Below, in pieces: positions 1 through 10,137 of a DNA stretch of 44,691 bases; the first letter of the stretch is position 1; each line of letters starts with the position of its first letter. The stretch comes from Candidatus Kerfeldbacteria bacterium (GTDB taxonomy: Bacteria > Patescibacteriota > Patescibacteriia > SBBC01): NCBI GenBank assembly GCA_016207275.1, contig JACQPY010000017.1, positions 66,479-111,169 of the forward strand, written 5' to 3'. Position numbers and translations under genes: made by a program. The notes below the pieces were generated by a model, which was not told where the DNA came from, ran no database searches, and saw only the letters and a program-made list of their open reading frames with translations.

Positions 1-1
1 C

Positions 2-3000
2 CTGACCTTGGGCGAGGTCGGTGATAGCTTTGCCACCGGCCTTAACGCCGGCAACCGCAACTACAATTTAACTGGCGCCGGTTCGCCGTTTGTCACCAAT
101 GCCGGCGGCACGTTGTTCGGCCAAACCTCAACCTTCATTTACAGCGGCAGTCCGTCAAATGTGACTATCGGACCGGTTGCCTATAACAACCTGACGCTCG
201 GATTGAATGATGCCAACTCGGTCATCTACGTTAATTCTAGCTCCGTTAGCGCGACGGGAACTACCACGGTTTCCACCGGTGACACCTGGACTTGCAACGC
301 GGGGTGTTCGGTCGGTAATTCGAGCACCGGTGCCGGCACGTTGGTCATCGACGGCACGATCAACGGATCGAGCTTCTTGACTTATTACTCCAATACTGCC
401 TTTCCCACCGGCGGCACGATGAACTTGATCTTATGGATGCATGGCGCGGCTACCGGTTCGCAGACGCTCAGCGCCCGGACGTACGGCGCTAATGTCCAGT
501 TCCTCTGTACGTGCGCCGAGACGATTACGCTCGGGACCGGCGCCGGTCAAACATTTACGTTTAGCAATGGGTTGAACATTGCTGAAAATGGAAACGGCGT
601 CAACTACACGGTCGATGCCGCCACCTACGACCCGACGATGAACATTACGGGCGCCCTTGATTTCAACGGCAACAGCGGCACGACCGGCATCGAGATACTC
701 AATGCCGGGGCGGGCACCTGGACGGTCAGCACGAACGTAGATTTCAACGACGCCGGCGGCCAGGCTGGCCAGTATAACTACGAAACGAATAATCTCCTTA
801 AAATGACCGGTACGAACCGGACGATCAACACCGGCGGAAACGCGCTTAATGACTATGAGATTGCCAGCGGCGGATCGAATAACGTCACCATCAACGGCAA
901 TACGACGATCAACGGCAACGTCACCATTACCAGCGGTGCGTTGACCGCGCCGTCAAGCGGGACGTTAACGATTGGCGGAACGTTTACCAATAACAGCACC
1001 TTCACCCACAACAGCAGTACCGTGACCATGAACGGCACGTCGAAAAATATTGCCGGCAGTTCCAACACGACGTTCAACAGCCTGACCATTTCCGGGACGA
1101 TTACGCTGACCGCTTCCAATCCGACCGTCAATACGGTGCTCCAAGTTGACACCAGTACATCCCTGACCATCAACAGCGGGTTAACGGTGGCGCTGGCCCG
1201 GAACAATGCCAGTGATTCCCTGACGCTCAACGGCACGATTAACGGTCCCGGCCGTCTGACCTACCGGAACGCGACCGCCAACAGTTTCACCACGAGCGGG
1301 ACGTTGGCGGCATCTCTAATCGTTCGTTTTGACACGGTTAATGGCAATCTGACCATTCCGGCCCGAACTGACTACGGCGTGATTGAGGCCTACGGCGCCA
1401 GCGCCAACGCCCGAACCGTGACGCTCGGCACTGCCGCGTCGCAGACCATCACCACCAGCAGTCACTTCTACGTCATTGCCGATGCGGCTTCGCCGAATCA
1501 TGTGACCATTGCCGGCGGTACGAACAACCCGACCGTGAACATTGGCGGCGATCTGGACTACACCGGTACGGGCACGGCCAATGAAATCATCACCTCCGGC
1601 ACGGGCACCTGGACCGTCAGCGGCAACGTCGACTTTACCGCGGGGACGTACACCGCGACCAGCGGCACCACGCTGGTCATGAACGGCGCCTCGAAAACGC
1701 TGACCACCAACGCCAACGCCTTAGTCAACCTGACGTTCTCCGGCAGTGGAACCACCACTCTAGCCGACAGCGTTAGCGCCTCCGGTAACGTCACGCTCAA
1801 CAGCACGATCAGCGCCGGCACCACGACCTTTACCATGACCGGTACGTCGAACACCTTAACCGGCGGCAGCGCGACGATCTACAACTTGACCATCGACCCG
1901 TCCTCGGCCGGCACGATTACCCTACAAACATCTGACCTGACCGTGGCCAATACGCTGACCGTGGCGGCCAGCGACACGCTCTCGCTCAACGCCAGCCGGA
2001 CCCTGACCTTGACGGGAAACAGCGGAACGACGTTGACGATCAATGGTACCATCTCGGGTAGTGGCAAAGTCATCTACCAGAACTCGGTTACCACCCTGAC
2101 CACGGCCGGAACGCTGTCGTCGGCTTTTCGCTTTGATACGGTCAACGGCAGCATGAGCGCGCCGGCCCGAACTTACGGCGGGACAGTCGAAGCAGTCAAT
2201 GGCTCTGGCGCTACCCGGACTTTGACGCTTGGCACCGCTGTCTCGCAGACACTGACTTTCTCGTCAAACCTCGACCTGCAGAGCACCAGCGCGGGCAGCA
2301 CTCTGACGCTCGCTGGCGATACCAATAACCCGACCATCTCGCTGACCGGCAGCTTTACCAATTCCAATGCGACGGCGGCCACCACCGTCAGCATGGGTTC
2401 GGGCGCCTGGACTGTTTCCGGTAATTTTGATTTAACCAATGTCGGGACCTTCAACCACAACAGCGGAAAATTGGTGATGGCCGGGACTGGCACGCTGACC
2501 TCGAACGGCAAAACGCTCAACAACGTAGATATTAATTCCAGTGGCACAGTCACGCTGGCCGCCGCCAGTCACACCTTGGCCGGCAACCTCCTGCTCGCGG
2601 GGACTGGCACGCCGACGGTCACCGGTTCAACGGTCGTCATGACGGGAACAACGAAAACCATTGATGGCGGCGGTAAAACGCTTAGTAACCTAACGATTTC
2701 TGGGGACACCACGCTTCAGAATACTGACTTGACCGTTTCCGGCACGTTGCAAATTGACAGCCTCAAGACCCTAACGATCAATGCCTCGCGTCTGTTGACC
2801 CACTCGGGCGCGACCCTGACGCTCAATGGCACCATTGCCGGAGCGGGAACGTACGTCTACCAATCAGCGACCACGTTCCCGACGAGCGGCACGATTTCCT
2901 CGCGCCTGCGCATGGATGCCACGAACAATGCCCAGACAATGAGTGCTCGTACCTACGGCGGGCTGGTTGAAGTCTACAATAATAACAGCACGACGGACCG

Positions 3001-6000
3001 AACCGTGACCATCGGCACCGGCGCGTCGCAGACGTTGACGTTTTCCAACGCGCTCAACCCGCTGGCCGTCAACAACGGCGACATCACCCTCGACGGCGAC
3101 GCCAATGACCCGACCGTCAATATAACCGGCGACCTTGATTTTACCGGCAGCGGCAACGGCGTGGAAGTCATTGCCGCTGGAGAGGGCACCTGGACGGTCG
3201 GCGGCAACGTTGATTTCACCGGCGGCGTCTACGGCCCGTCGATTTTGGCGGCCACGCCTTCCTGGGACATTACGGCCTACCGTAACCAAGCGTATGATAT
3301 CGGCTGTTTCATCTCCACCAGCTACAATTGCGACGCGGCGGGAGCGACCTCGTTGGACGTCTATCAAACGGATACGTCAAGCACCTGCGATACAGAACCA
3401 GGCAACCTGATCAACTACCGAGCGGGGACGAAGTTTGATCCGAGTTCGATCAGCGATTCAGCCACGGTCATGCGGGTGCAGCTGTTTACCTACGTCGGAA
3501 CCGCGCTCGGCACCACGGCCAACCTCGCTCGATCGACGACGGATAACCTGGAGTCGGTCAGCTGTACGGCGTCAGGCACCAGCAACGTCTGGTCAAAGAT
3601 CGGCGGCTCGGACTACGGCACCGTCGACTGGACCTCGACCGGCCCTAAGCTGACCGACCTGGGAACATCCGGGGTCAGTGACGTTCAGTCCCGATTGACC
3701 GCTGGCAGCTTGCTCTCAGTCGGCGTGAACGTGGGCTCCACCGTGCCGATCGGCAGCTTCAATTCGGTCGATAACTCAACCAGTAAGCCGAAACTGTTCA
3801 TTGCCTACGCGACGGCGACGACGCATACCCTGCTGATGAATGGAACCTCAAAAACCCTGACCAGCGGTGCCAACACGCTCTATAACCTGACCCTGTCCGG
3901 CACGATTACCCTGGCTAATGCTACGCATACCGTCGTTGGCAACCTCGATATGACCAGCGGCACGATCACCCAAGGCACTTCGACCGTGGTCATGAGCGGC
4001 GGAGGAAAAACGCTGACCGGCGCTGGACAGACGTTGAACAACTTGACGATTGATCCGCCAACCGCCGGCACGATTACCCTGGCCGACAGCGGCGTGACCA
4101 ATGACCTGACCGTGGCCGGGACGGTCAATATTGCCAGCGGCGACACCCTGTCAATCGCCAGCAGCGCGCAGCTGCTCCACAGCGGTTCAACCCTGACGCT
4201 CAACGGCACGATTTCCGGTAGCGGCACATACGTCTACCAATCCAGTACGGCTTTTCCGACCGGCGGGACGATTTCTTCCGTCCTGCGCATGGATGCAACG
4301 AATAATGACCAAATACTTTCAGCCCGCACCTACGGCGGGGCCGTTGAGCTGTATAGCAATTCCTCGGCGGCGGCTCGAACCGTTACCGCTGGGACGGCCG
4401 GTTCGCAAACACTGACGTTTTCCAGCGACTTGACGCTCAATGCCGCCAACAGCCAAAACATCACCTTGCAGGGCGCCACCTGGGATCCGACGTTGAACAT
4501 CACCGGCATCTTCGACTTTACCGGCGGCGGTGGCGGTACTGAAGTGGTGACTGCGCCCGATGCGGCCGCGACCTGGACCGTGACTGGCAATGTCGACTTG
4601 GACGGCGGTACCTGGACGGCTGCTTCGGAAACGCTGAAGATGGACGGTACCGCCAACCTCGGCGGGGGCGGGAACACGGTCAAGAATGTAACCATTGATG
4701 GCAACGCCAAAATAGTGACCGTGACCGGAACTGATATCAGTGTTTCGGGACTGCTGACCTTGGGCGGTGCGGCCGACGGCAACAACGACACCCTAACGAT
4801 TGCCAGTGGTCGTCTCGTTACTTTGTCCGCCAACTCCGGAACGTCACTGACGGTTAATGCCAGCGGTACGGATACGATCAATGGTCCAGGAAGATTGACC
4901 TATCAAAATTCAGCCACGACGTTCCCCACCGCCGGCACACTAGCTTCGACTTTGATCACGCGTTTTGACACGGTCAACGGCAACATGACCATTCCGGCTC
5001 GCACGGATTACAGCGTGATCGAGGCCTACGGCAGTAGTGCCAATGCCCGGACTGTCGCCTTAGGAACTGCGGCGTCGCAAACCATCACTACCAGTAGCCA
5101 TTTCTACGTCGTCGCCGATGCCGCTTCGCCGAACGACGTGACTGTCAGCGCCACTACGAATAATCCGACGATCAACGTCGGCGGCGATCTCGATTTTACC
5201 GGCACCGGCACTGCCAGCGAAATCATCCAGTCCGGCACTGGTACCTGGACAGTCTCGGGCAATGTTGACTTTACGTCTGGAACATACACCGCCACCAGCG
5301 GCAATACCCTGGTTATGAATGGCACCACGAAGACCTTGACCAGCGCCGCGCAAACGCTGCAGAACGTCACGCTCTCGGGCACGATCACCCTGGCTAACGC
5401 CACGCACACCGTGGCCGGCAACCTCAGCCTAGCTGGCGGCACGATCACGGCTGGCACCTCAACCGTGACCTTGACCGGCACTGCCAATTCCCTGACCGGC
5501 GGCGGGAATACGTTGAATAATTTGACCATTGATCCATCGTCAGCCGGAACGATTACTTTGCAAACTTCGGACGTCACGGTGTCCGGCACCCTGACCGTGG
5601 AAACCGGCGACACGCTGAGTTTAAGTGCGGGACGTTTGCTAACCCACTCGGGCGCCACGCTGACGCTCAACGGCACGATTGCTGGATCGGGAACCTTGGT
5701 GATACCTGATACGTCTGGCGGACCGGGCACGACCGGAACGCTGAGTTCTGGCGTGCGGTTTGACGCGACGAATGCGAACATTGCGGCGACGACGCTAGAC
5801 GCGCGGACGTACGGCGGGGCAGTTGAATTGTACAGCAACGCGGCTGGCAGCCCGGCGCGAACGATTACCTTCCCGACCGGCACCTTTACCTTCTCGTCAA
5901 CCGTGACCACCAATCGGGCTAATACCGGCACCATCACCGTGGACGCCGACACCAACGACCCGGCCGTGACCGTTGCTGGTACGCTGACCATCGGGGCGAG

Positions 6001-7015
6001 CACGACGCTGTCAGCCTCTTCGGCCAGCGCCTTCAACGTCAACGGCAACTACACCAACAACGGCACGTTCACGGACAACCTCGGGACCGTCACGCTAGCA
6101 GGCTCGGCACAACAAACGTTGTCCGGCACAATGACCGGTTTGTCCGACTTCAATAACCTGACCCTAACGAACAATTCCGGCACTGATGCTGACAGTTCGC
6201 CGTCGGTGATTTTGGCCGCGGCCGCCGACGTCGCCGGCACGGCGACGATCGCCACGGCCAACGTCAAAGTTCGATTCAACGCCGGTTCGACCTACGCCTG
6301 GACCGCGATTAACCTTAATGGACAGGCGACCACGACGCGCGTCAAATTCCGGAGTTCAACCGGCGGCACGCAATTTAACTTTAACGCCGGCGCCGGCGCG
6401 CGCACGGTGTCAAACACCGAGGTCAAAGATTCGAACGCCTGCGGCTCGAGCGGCGGGTCAATCGACGCCAGTGACGGCACGAACTTCGATGCCGGCAACA
6501 CCTCGTGCTGGACGATTCATACCATTTCATTTTCCGTGTCGGATAATGCTGTCGGCTTTGGCAGCCTCTCGACCTCGACTGGACGATGGGCCACCGGCGA
6601 CGCCTTGGGGACCAATGCTTCAGCCGGCTCAACCCCGACGGCCGCCCATACCTTGAGTGTGGCGACCAGCGGCACCAGCGGCTACGCCGTGACTTACCTC
6701 GGGGCCTTGCTGTCGAGCGGCGCGAACACGATTAGCGCGGCGACGATCACGAGTGACAGCGATGGTGCTCCCGGCACCGAACAATTCGGCGTCTCGGCGA
6801 GCACTGATGGCAATGCGACAATTGCCAGTGGCTACGCCCGCGGAGCAAACTCGTCGTGGAACTTCGTGCCGGACGCCACCACGACGTTGGTTTCGGAGAG
6901 CGTGTCCACGACCACGGAAACTGTCAGTGTCAGTTACCTTGGTAACATCACCGGAACGACCGAGGCTGGTAGTTACTCGACCGTCATTACCTACATCATG
7001 ACGGCGACGTATTGA
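2..7015 (+). CDS. Giant secreted/surface beta-helix (adhesin-like) repeat protein with C-terminal WxL-like domain; 5' truncated by window edge
   Basis: Open frame from the window edge to TGA at 7013-7015. Many T/S/N/G-rich repeats (e.g. LTLNGTI.GSGTYVYQS..FPT.GTISS.LRMDATNN; GTWTVSGNVDFT.GTY). The C-terminal ~160 aa are homologous to the next gene. Confidence 0.9.
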   Translation: MTLGEVGDSFATGLNAGNRNYNLTGAGSPFVTNAGGTLFGQTSTFIYSGSPSNVTIGPVAYNNLTLGLNDANSVIYVNSSSVSATGTTTVSTGDTWTCNAGCSVGNSSTGAGTLVIDGTINGSSFLTYYSNTAFPTGGTMNLILWMHGAATGSQTLSARTYGANVQFLCTCAETITLGTGAGQTFTFSNGLNIAENGNGVNYTVDAATYDPTMNITGALDFNGNSGTTGIEILNAGAGTWTVSTNVDFNDAGGQAGQYNYETNNLLKMTGTNRTINTGGNALNDYEIASGGSNNVTINGNTTINGNVTITSGALTAPSSGTLTIGGTFTNNSTFTHNSSTVTMNGTSKNIAGSSNTTFNSLTISGTITLTASNPTVNTVLQVDTSTSLTINSGLTVALARNNASDSLTLNGTINGPGRLTYRNATANSFTTSGTLAASLIVRFDTVNGNLTIPARTDYGVIEAYGASANARTVTLGTAASQTITTSSHFYVIADAASPNHVTIAGGTNNPTVNIGGDLDYTGTGTANEIITSGTGTWTVSGNVDFTAGTYTATSGTTLVMNGASKTLTTNANALVNLTFSGSGTTTLADSVSASGNVTLNSTISAGTTTFTMTGTSNTLTGGSATIYNLTIDPSSAGTITLQTSDLTVANTLTVAASDTLSLNASRTLTLTGNSGTTLTINGTISGSGKVIYQNSVTTLTTAGTLSSAFRFDTVNGSMSAPARTYGGTVEAVNGSGATRTLTLGTAVSQTLTFSSNLDLQSTSAGSTLTLAGDTNNPTISLTGSFTNSNATAATTVSMGSGAWTVSGNFDLTNVGTFNHNSGKLVMAGTGTLTSNGKTLNNVDINSSGTVTLAAASHTLAGNLLLAGTGTPTVTGSTVVMTGTTKTIDGGGKTLSNLTISGDTTLQNTDLTVSGTLQIDSLKTLTINASRLLTHSGATLTLNGTIAGAGTYVYQSATTFPTSGTISSRLRMDATNNAQTMSARTYGGLVEVYNNNSTTDRTVTIGTGASQTLTFSNALNPLAVNNGDITLDGDANDPTVNITGDLDFTGSGNGVEVIAAGEGTWTVGGNVDFTGGVYGPSILAATPSWDITAYRNQAYDIGCFISTSYNCDAAGATSLDVYQTDTSSTCDTEPGNLINYRAGTKFDPSSISDSATVMRVQLFTYVGTALGTTANLARSTTDNLESVSCTASGTSNVWSKIGGSDYGTVDWTSTGPKLTDLGTSGVSDVQSRLTAGSLLSVGVNVGSTVPIGSFNSVDNSTSKPKLFIAYATATTHTLLMNGTSKTLTSGANTLYNLTLSGTITLANATHTVVGNLDMTSGTITQGTSTVVMSGGGKTLTGAGQTLNNLTIDPPTAGTITLADSGVTNDLTVAGTVNIASGDTLSIASSAQLLHSGSTLTLNGTISGSGTYVYQSSTAFPTGGTISSVLRMDATNNDQILSARTYGGAVELYSNSSAAARTVTAGTAGSQTLTFSSDLTLNAANSQNITLQGATWDPTLNITGIFDFTGGGGGTEVVTAPDAAATWTVTGNVDLDGGTWTAASETLKMDGTANLGGGGNTVKNVTIDGNAKIVTVTGTDISVSGLLTLGGAADGNNDTLTIASGRLVTLSANSGTSLTVNASGTDTINGPGRLTYQNSATTFPTAGTLASTLITRFDTVNGNMTIPARTDYSVIEAYGSSANARTVALGTAASQTITTSSHFYVVADAASPNDVTVSATTNNPTINVGGDLDFTGTGTASEIIQSGTGTWTVSGNVDFTSGTYTATSGNTLVMNGTTKTLTSAAQTLQNVTLSGTITLANATHTVAGNLSLAGGTITAGTSTVTLTGTANSLTGGGNTLNNLTIDPSSAGTITLQTSDVTVSGTLTVETGDTLSLSAGRLLTHSGATLTLNGTIAGSGTLVIPDTSGGPGTTGTLSSGVRFDATNANIAATTLDARTYGGAVELYSNAAGSPARTITFPTGTFTFSSTVTTNRANTGTITVDADTNDPAVTVAGTLTIGASTTLSASSASAFNVNGNYTNNGTFTDNLGTVTLAGSAQQTLSGTMTGLSDFNNLTLTNNSGTDADSSPSVILAAAADVAGTATIATANVKVRFNAGSTYAWTAINLNGQATTTRVKFRSSTGGTQFNFNAGAGARTVSNTEVKDSNACGSSGGSIDASDGTNFDAGNTSCWTIHTISFSVSDNAVGFGSLSTSTGRWATGDALGTNASAGSTPTAAHTLSVATSGTSGYAVTYLGALLSSGANTISAATITSDSDGAPGTEQFGVSASTDGNATIASGYARGANSSWNFVPDATTTLVSESVSTTTETVSVSYLGNITGTTEAGSYSTVITYIMTATY

Positions 7016-7022
7016 CGAACCT

Positions 7023-7051
7023 TTGACGAGAAAGCAAACTTGTGGTATATT
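7023..7051 (+). promoter_or_regulatory. Sigma70-like promoter TTGACG-N17-TATATT (extended TGG)
   Basis: TTGACG 7023-7028, 17-nt spacer, TGG then TATATT 7046-7051, upstream of the 7144 gene. Confidence 0.6.
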
Positions 7052-7143
7052 TAATGATGCGAACAAAAATAAAGATACGTAAAAACCAATAAAGCGTGAC
7101 TTTTCCTAAAAAATTGGCGCCTTTCTCCATCAATCGACGAAGG

Positions 7144-8241
7144 ATGAGGATTATCCACAGGGGCCTGGCCGTGTTGGTGGTTATGGCCGTGTTGGTGTTC
7201 ATGAATGCTCCGGTGCCGACTGCTCAAGCCGCCGCGGTCACCAGCCTGCGAGATACACTTTCGCGTTTAAAGGCCAGTACAGCCGCGAACCACACGATTG
7301 AGTTGGTGACGCCGACCGGCGTTGAGGCTTCGACCGATACGATCACCTTGACCTTCGCCTCGGGCTGGACGCTGGCTGCTGAAGCAGCCGTCAACTTTGA
7401 CTTGGCGGTGGGGGACAGCGGTACCTGTTCGACGGCGACCTTTACTGACAAGACGTTGGCCTTGACCGCGGCGGCTGCAACCTGGGGTGTCGATGTGACC
7501 GGCCAGGTCATCACCTTTACCGCTCCGACCGATGCCGCCTCGGGCGAAATTACCGCCGGCCGATGCGTCCAAATCCAAGCCGGTTCAAACGCGACTACCG
7601 GCGGAACGGGATCAGCCTCAACCATCACGAACCCCACCGCCGGGCAGACGACGATGACCATCGGCGGCACCTTCGGCGATTCGGGCACCCTGGCCGTTCG
7701 AATTATTGCCGATGAACAAGTCAGCGTGACCGCGACCGTTGATCCGACACTGACCTTCACGGTTGACGACAACGCCATCGGCTTTGGTTCACTTTCAGCT
7801 TCAACCGGACGTTGGGCGACGGGCGATACAACTGGTGGCAATGCTTCGGCCGGCTCGACGCCGACCGCGGCCCACACCATGACCGTGGCCACCAACGCCC
7901 AGAGCGGTTACGCCATCACCTATAACGGCGCCACCCTGACCAGCGGGGCGAATACCGTGACCGTCGCCACGATTTCCAGCGACAGCGACGGCACGCCCGG
8001 CGGCGAACAGTTTGCCCTTTCCGCCAGTACGAGTGGTGACGCGACGATTGCTTCGGGCTATGCCCGCGGCGCCAATAGCTCCTGGAACTTCGTGGCTAGC
8101 ACGACCACCACCCTGGTCTCAGAAACGGGCGAGACTGATACCGAGACGATCAGCGTTAGCTACCTCGGCAACATCAGCACTATCACCGAGGCGGGCAGCT
8201 ACACAACGACGATTACCTACATCGCGACGGCGGTCTTTTAA
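7144..8241 (+). CDS. Secreted protein with signal peptide and C-terminal WxL-like domain shared with the upstream giant protein
   Basis: N-term MRIIHRGLAVLVVMAVLVFMNAPVPTAQAA. C-term from ~FTVDDNAIGFGSLS to SYTTTITYIATAVF aligns with the giant protein C-term. A GTG start at 7096 is the alternative. Confidence 0.85.
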   Translation: MRIIHRGLAVLVVMAVLVFMNAPVPTAQAAAVTSLRDTLSRLKASTAANHTIELVTPTGVEASTDTITLTFASGWTLAAEAAVNFDLAVGDSGTCSTATFTDKTLALTAAAATWGVDVTGQVITFTAPTDAASGEITAGRCVQIQAGSNATTGGTGSASTITNPTAGQTTMTIGGTFGDSGTLAVRIIADEQVSVTATVDPTLTFTVDDNAIGFGSLSASTGRWATGDTTGGNASAGSTPTAAHTMTVATNAQSGYAITYNGATLTSGANTVTVATISSDSDGTPGGEQFALSASTSGDATIASGYARGANSSWNFVASTTTTLVSETGETDTETISVSYLGNISTITEAGSYTTTITYIATAVF

Positions 8242-8268
8242 TCGGTTTGAACCGGAGAGGGGTTGTTC

Positions 8269-9279
8269 ATGAACCGCGGACGAATACTGACACTGGCACT
8301 GAGCCTGTCGTTGGTGGCGCTACTGGCGGCCCAGCGGAGTGAGGCTTTAACCATCTCACCGCCGACCTTTGAAGTTATGGCTAAGCCGGGCGAGTCAAAA
8401 TCACTCAGCATCCGAGTGATTAACGATCAATCGACGCTCGTCACCCTTTTTACGTCGACGGCAAACTTCAAGGCCCAGGGTGAAACCGGGCAGCCGGATT
8501 TTTTGTTTGACGTCGAAACCATTGACCTGGCCTCGTGGATTAAGCCGGGAAAAACTTCCTTCACCCTCGAGCCGGGAGATTCAACGTTCGTGCCGTTCAC
8601 CATTGACGTTCCGGCTCAGGCTGAACCGGGTGGCCACTACGCCGGCTTATTTTTTGGCACCGGCGCGCCGGCGGCCGACGGCGGCCAGGTGGGAATTGAA
8701 TCGAAGCTCGGGGCGCTGATCATTCTCAGCGTTGAGGGCAACATTCGCGAGTCGGCGGCCGTCAAAGAGTTCGACACCAGCCCGGATAGGCGCAACCACC
8801 TGCCGGTTCCTTTCGTCCTGCGGATCGAGAACATTGGGAACGTCCACTTCCGTCCGGCCGGATTCGTGACGATCCGAAACATGTTTGGCGGCGTGTCGAC
8901 CACCATCCCCGTTAATCCAAAAGAAGGCGCTGTTTTACCAGCCAGCATCCGTCGGTTCGACCTGCTGTGGCAGCGGCTTGATAGCCAGGACAATGGCGGC
9001 AGCTTCTTTCGAGAGCTTGCCGATGAATGGAAAAATTTTGGTCTCGGCTCGTATACTGCCGAGGCGGTCGTTACGTACGGCCAGAATGATCGAGTCATCA
9101 CCGCCACCACAAAGTTCACCGTCTTTCCCTGGCGCCTCTTCTTGCTGATCGCCGTCATCGTGGTCGTCCTCATATGGCTGCTGGTCAAAGGAATCAAGAG
9201 CTACAACGCCATGATCGTTCGTCGGGCTGAAGCAGGTGGCCCCCGTCCGCCCGGCCGCGGTGCTAAACCGACGGCCTAG
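8269..9279 (+). CDS. DUF916-like (WxL-interacting/peptidoglycan-binding type) surface protein with C-terminal TM helix
   Basis: Signal peptide; LTISPPTFEVMAKPGESKSLSIRVIND...W.KPGKTSFTLEPGDSTFVPFTIDVPAQAEPGGHYAGLFFG resembles the DUF916 pattern; TM near RLFLLIAVIVVVLIWLLV. SD-like GGAGAGG before ATG 8269. Confidence 0.75.
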   Translation: MNRGRILTLALSLSLVALLAAQRSEALTISPPTFEVMAKPGESKSLSIRVINDQSTLVTLFTSTANFKAQGETGQPDFLFDVETIDLASWIKPGKTSFTLEPGDSTFVPFTIDVPAQAEPGGHYAGLFFGTGAPAADGGQVGIESKLGALIILSVEGNIRESAAVKEFDTSPDRRNHLPVPFVLRIENIGNVHFRPAGFVTIRNMFGGVSTTIPVNPKEGAVLPASIRRFDLLWQRLDSQDNGGSFFRELADEWKNFGLGSYTAEAVVTYGQNDRVITATTKFTVFPWRLFLLIAVIVVVLIWLLVKGIKSYNAMIVRRAEAGGPRPPGRGAKPTA

Positions 9280-9282
9280 TCG

Positions 9283-10137
9283 ATGGCCATGGCCGTGCGC
9301 CGGCGCGGGCGGATCCTCCTCTCGGTGGCGCTCGGCGCCTTGGTCTTCGGTGTTCAGGCGGCCCAGGCCGTTGAGGTTAGCGTCTCGGCGGGCGTCATCG
9401 GCACGACCCCACCCGGACCGCAGAATCCGGTGGTTGAGTTTCGAGGTTTAGCGGCGCCGCGGGCGGCCCTGACCGTAACGCGAAACAGCAGTACGGTTGG
9501 CCAGACGACCGCCGATGACGCCGCCAGCTTTGCGGTGACGGCGAGCGATCAGTCAGCTGGCCAGTATGAGTTTGTGGTCGCTGGCAAAGATGGTGACGGC
9601 CGAGTTTTAACGTCAGTCAGCTTCACCCTCAACCTTACCGCCGGTACCACGACGATCGTGACCGGGGTTTTCCTCGGCCCGTCGATTGCCCTCGACAAAA
9701 CAACCGTGACCACGAGCGAGTCAGTCTCAGCCAGTGGGGCCACGGCCCCGGGCAGCAGCGTCACCGTTACGGTTACCTCAGAGCCGAAAACCTATACCGC
9801 GCTGGCCGACAGCAATGGCCGCTGGCAGGTTACCATCAAGGGCGCCGACGTTGGCGAGGGTTCGCACAATGTAAAAGCCAGGGCGATTGCCAACGGTGTA
9901 ACCGCCTCAGCCTTTAGCGCTTCAGTGAGTTTTTCGGTTTCCGCCGAACCGACGCCAGCACCTTCATATAAACCGTCAGACATCAACCAGGATACCAAGG
10001 TTAACTTGATTGATTTTAGCATCATGCTCTTCTACTGGCAGCAGCGGAATCCCGCTAACCCGCGAGTTGACCTTAACGGTGACGGCATCGTCAACATCGT
10101 TGATTTTAGCATTCTCCTCTACGAATGGACCGGTTAG
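9283..10137 (+). CDS. Secreted Ig-like protein with C-terminal type I dockerin
   Basis: Signal peptide, two Ig-like segments, C-term DINQDTKVNLIDFSIMLFYW...VDLNGDGIVNIVDFSILLYEW: duplicated Ca-binding dockerin repeats. Confidence 0.88.
   Translation: MAMAVRRRGRILLSVALGALVFGVQAAQAVEVSVSAGVIGTTPPGPQNPVVEFRGLAAPRAALTVTRNSSTVGQTTADDAASFAVTASDQSAGQYEFVVAGKDGDGRVLTSVSFTLNLTAGTTTIVTGVFLGPSIALDKTTVTTSESVSASGATAPGSSVTVTVTSEPKTYTALADSNGRWQVTIKGADVGEGSHNVKARAIANGVTASAFSASVSFSVSAEPTPAPSYKPSDINQDTKVNLIDFSIMLFYWQQRNPANPRVDLNGDGIVNIVDFSILLYEWTG

Noticed and set aside
853-6656. Many long antisense ORFs (e.g. 5104..6048 -, 4330..4881 -, 2864..3367 -) across the giant repeat gene
   Set aside because: They mirror the repeat codons of the + strand gene (Val/Pro/Leu-rich low complexity) and have no start signals or recognisable domains.
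7151-7159. DnaA box TTATCCACA
   Set aside because: Single motif inside the signal-peptide coding region of the 7144 gene; likely chance.
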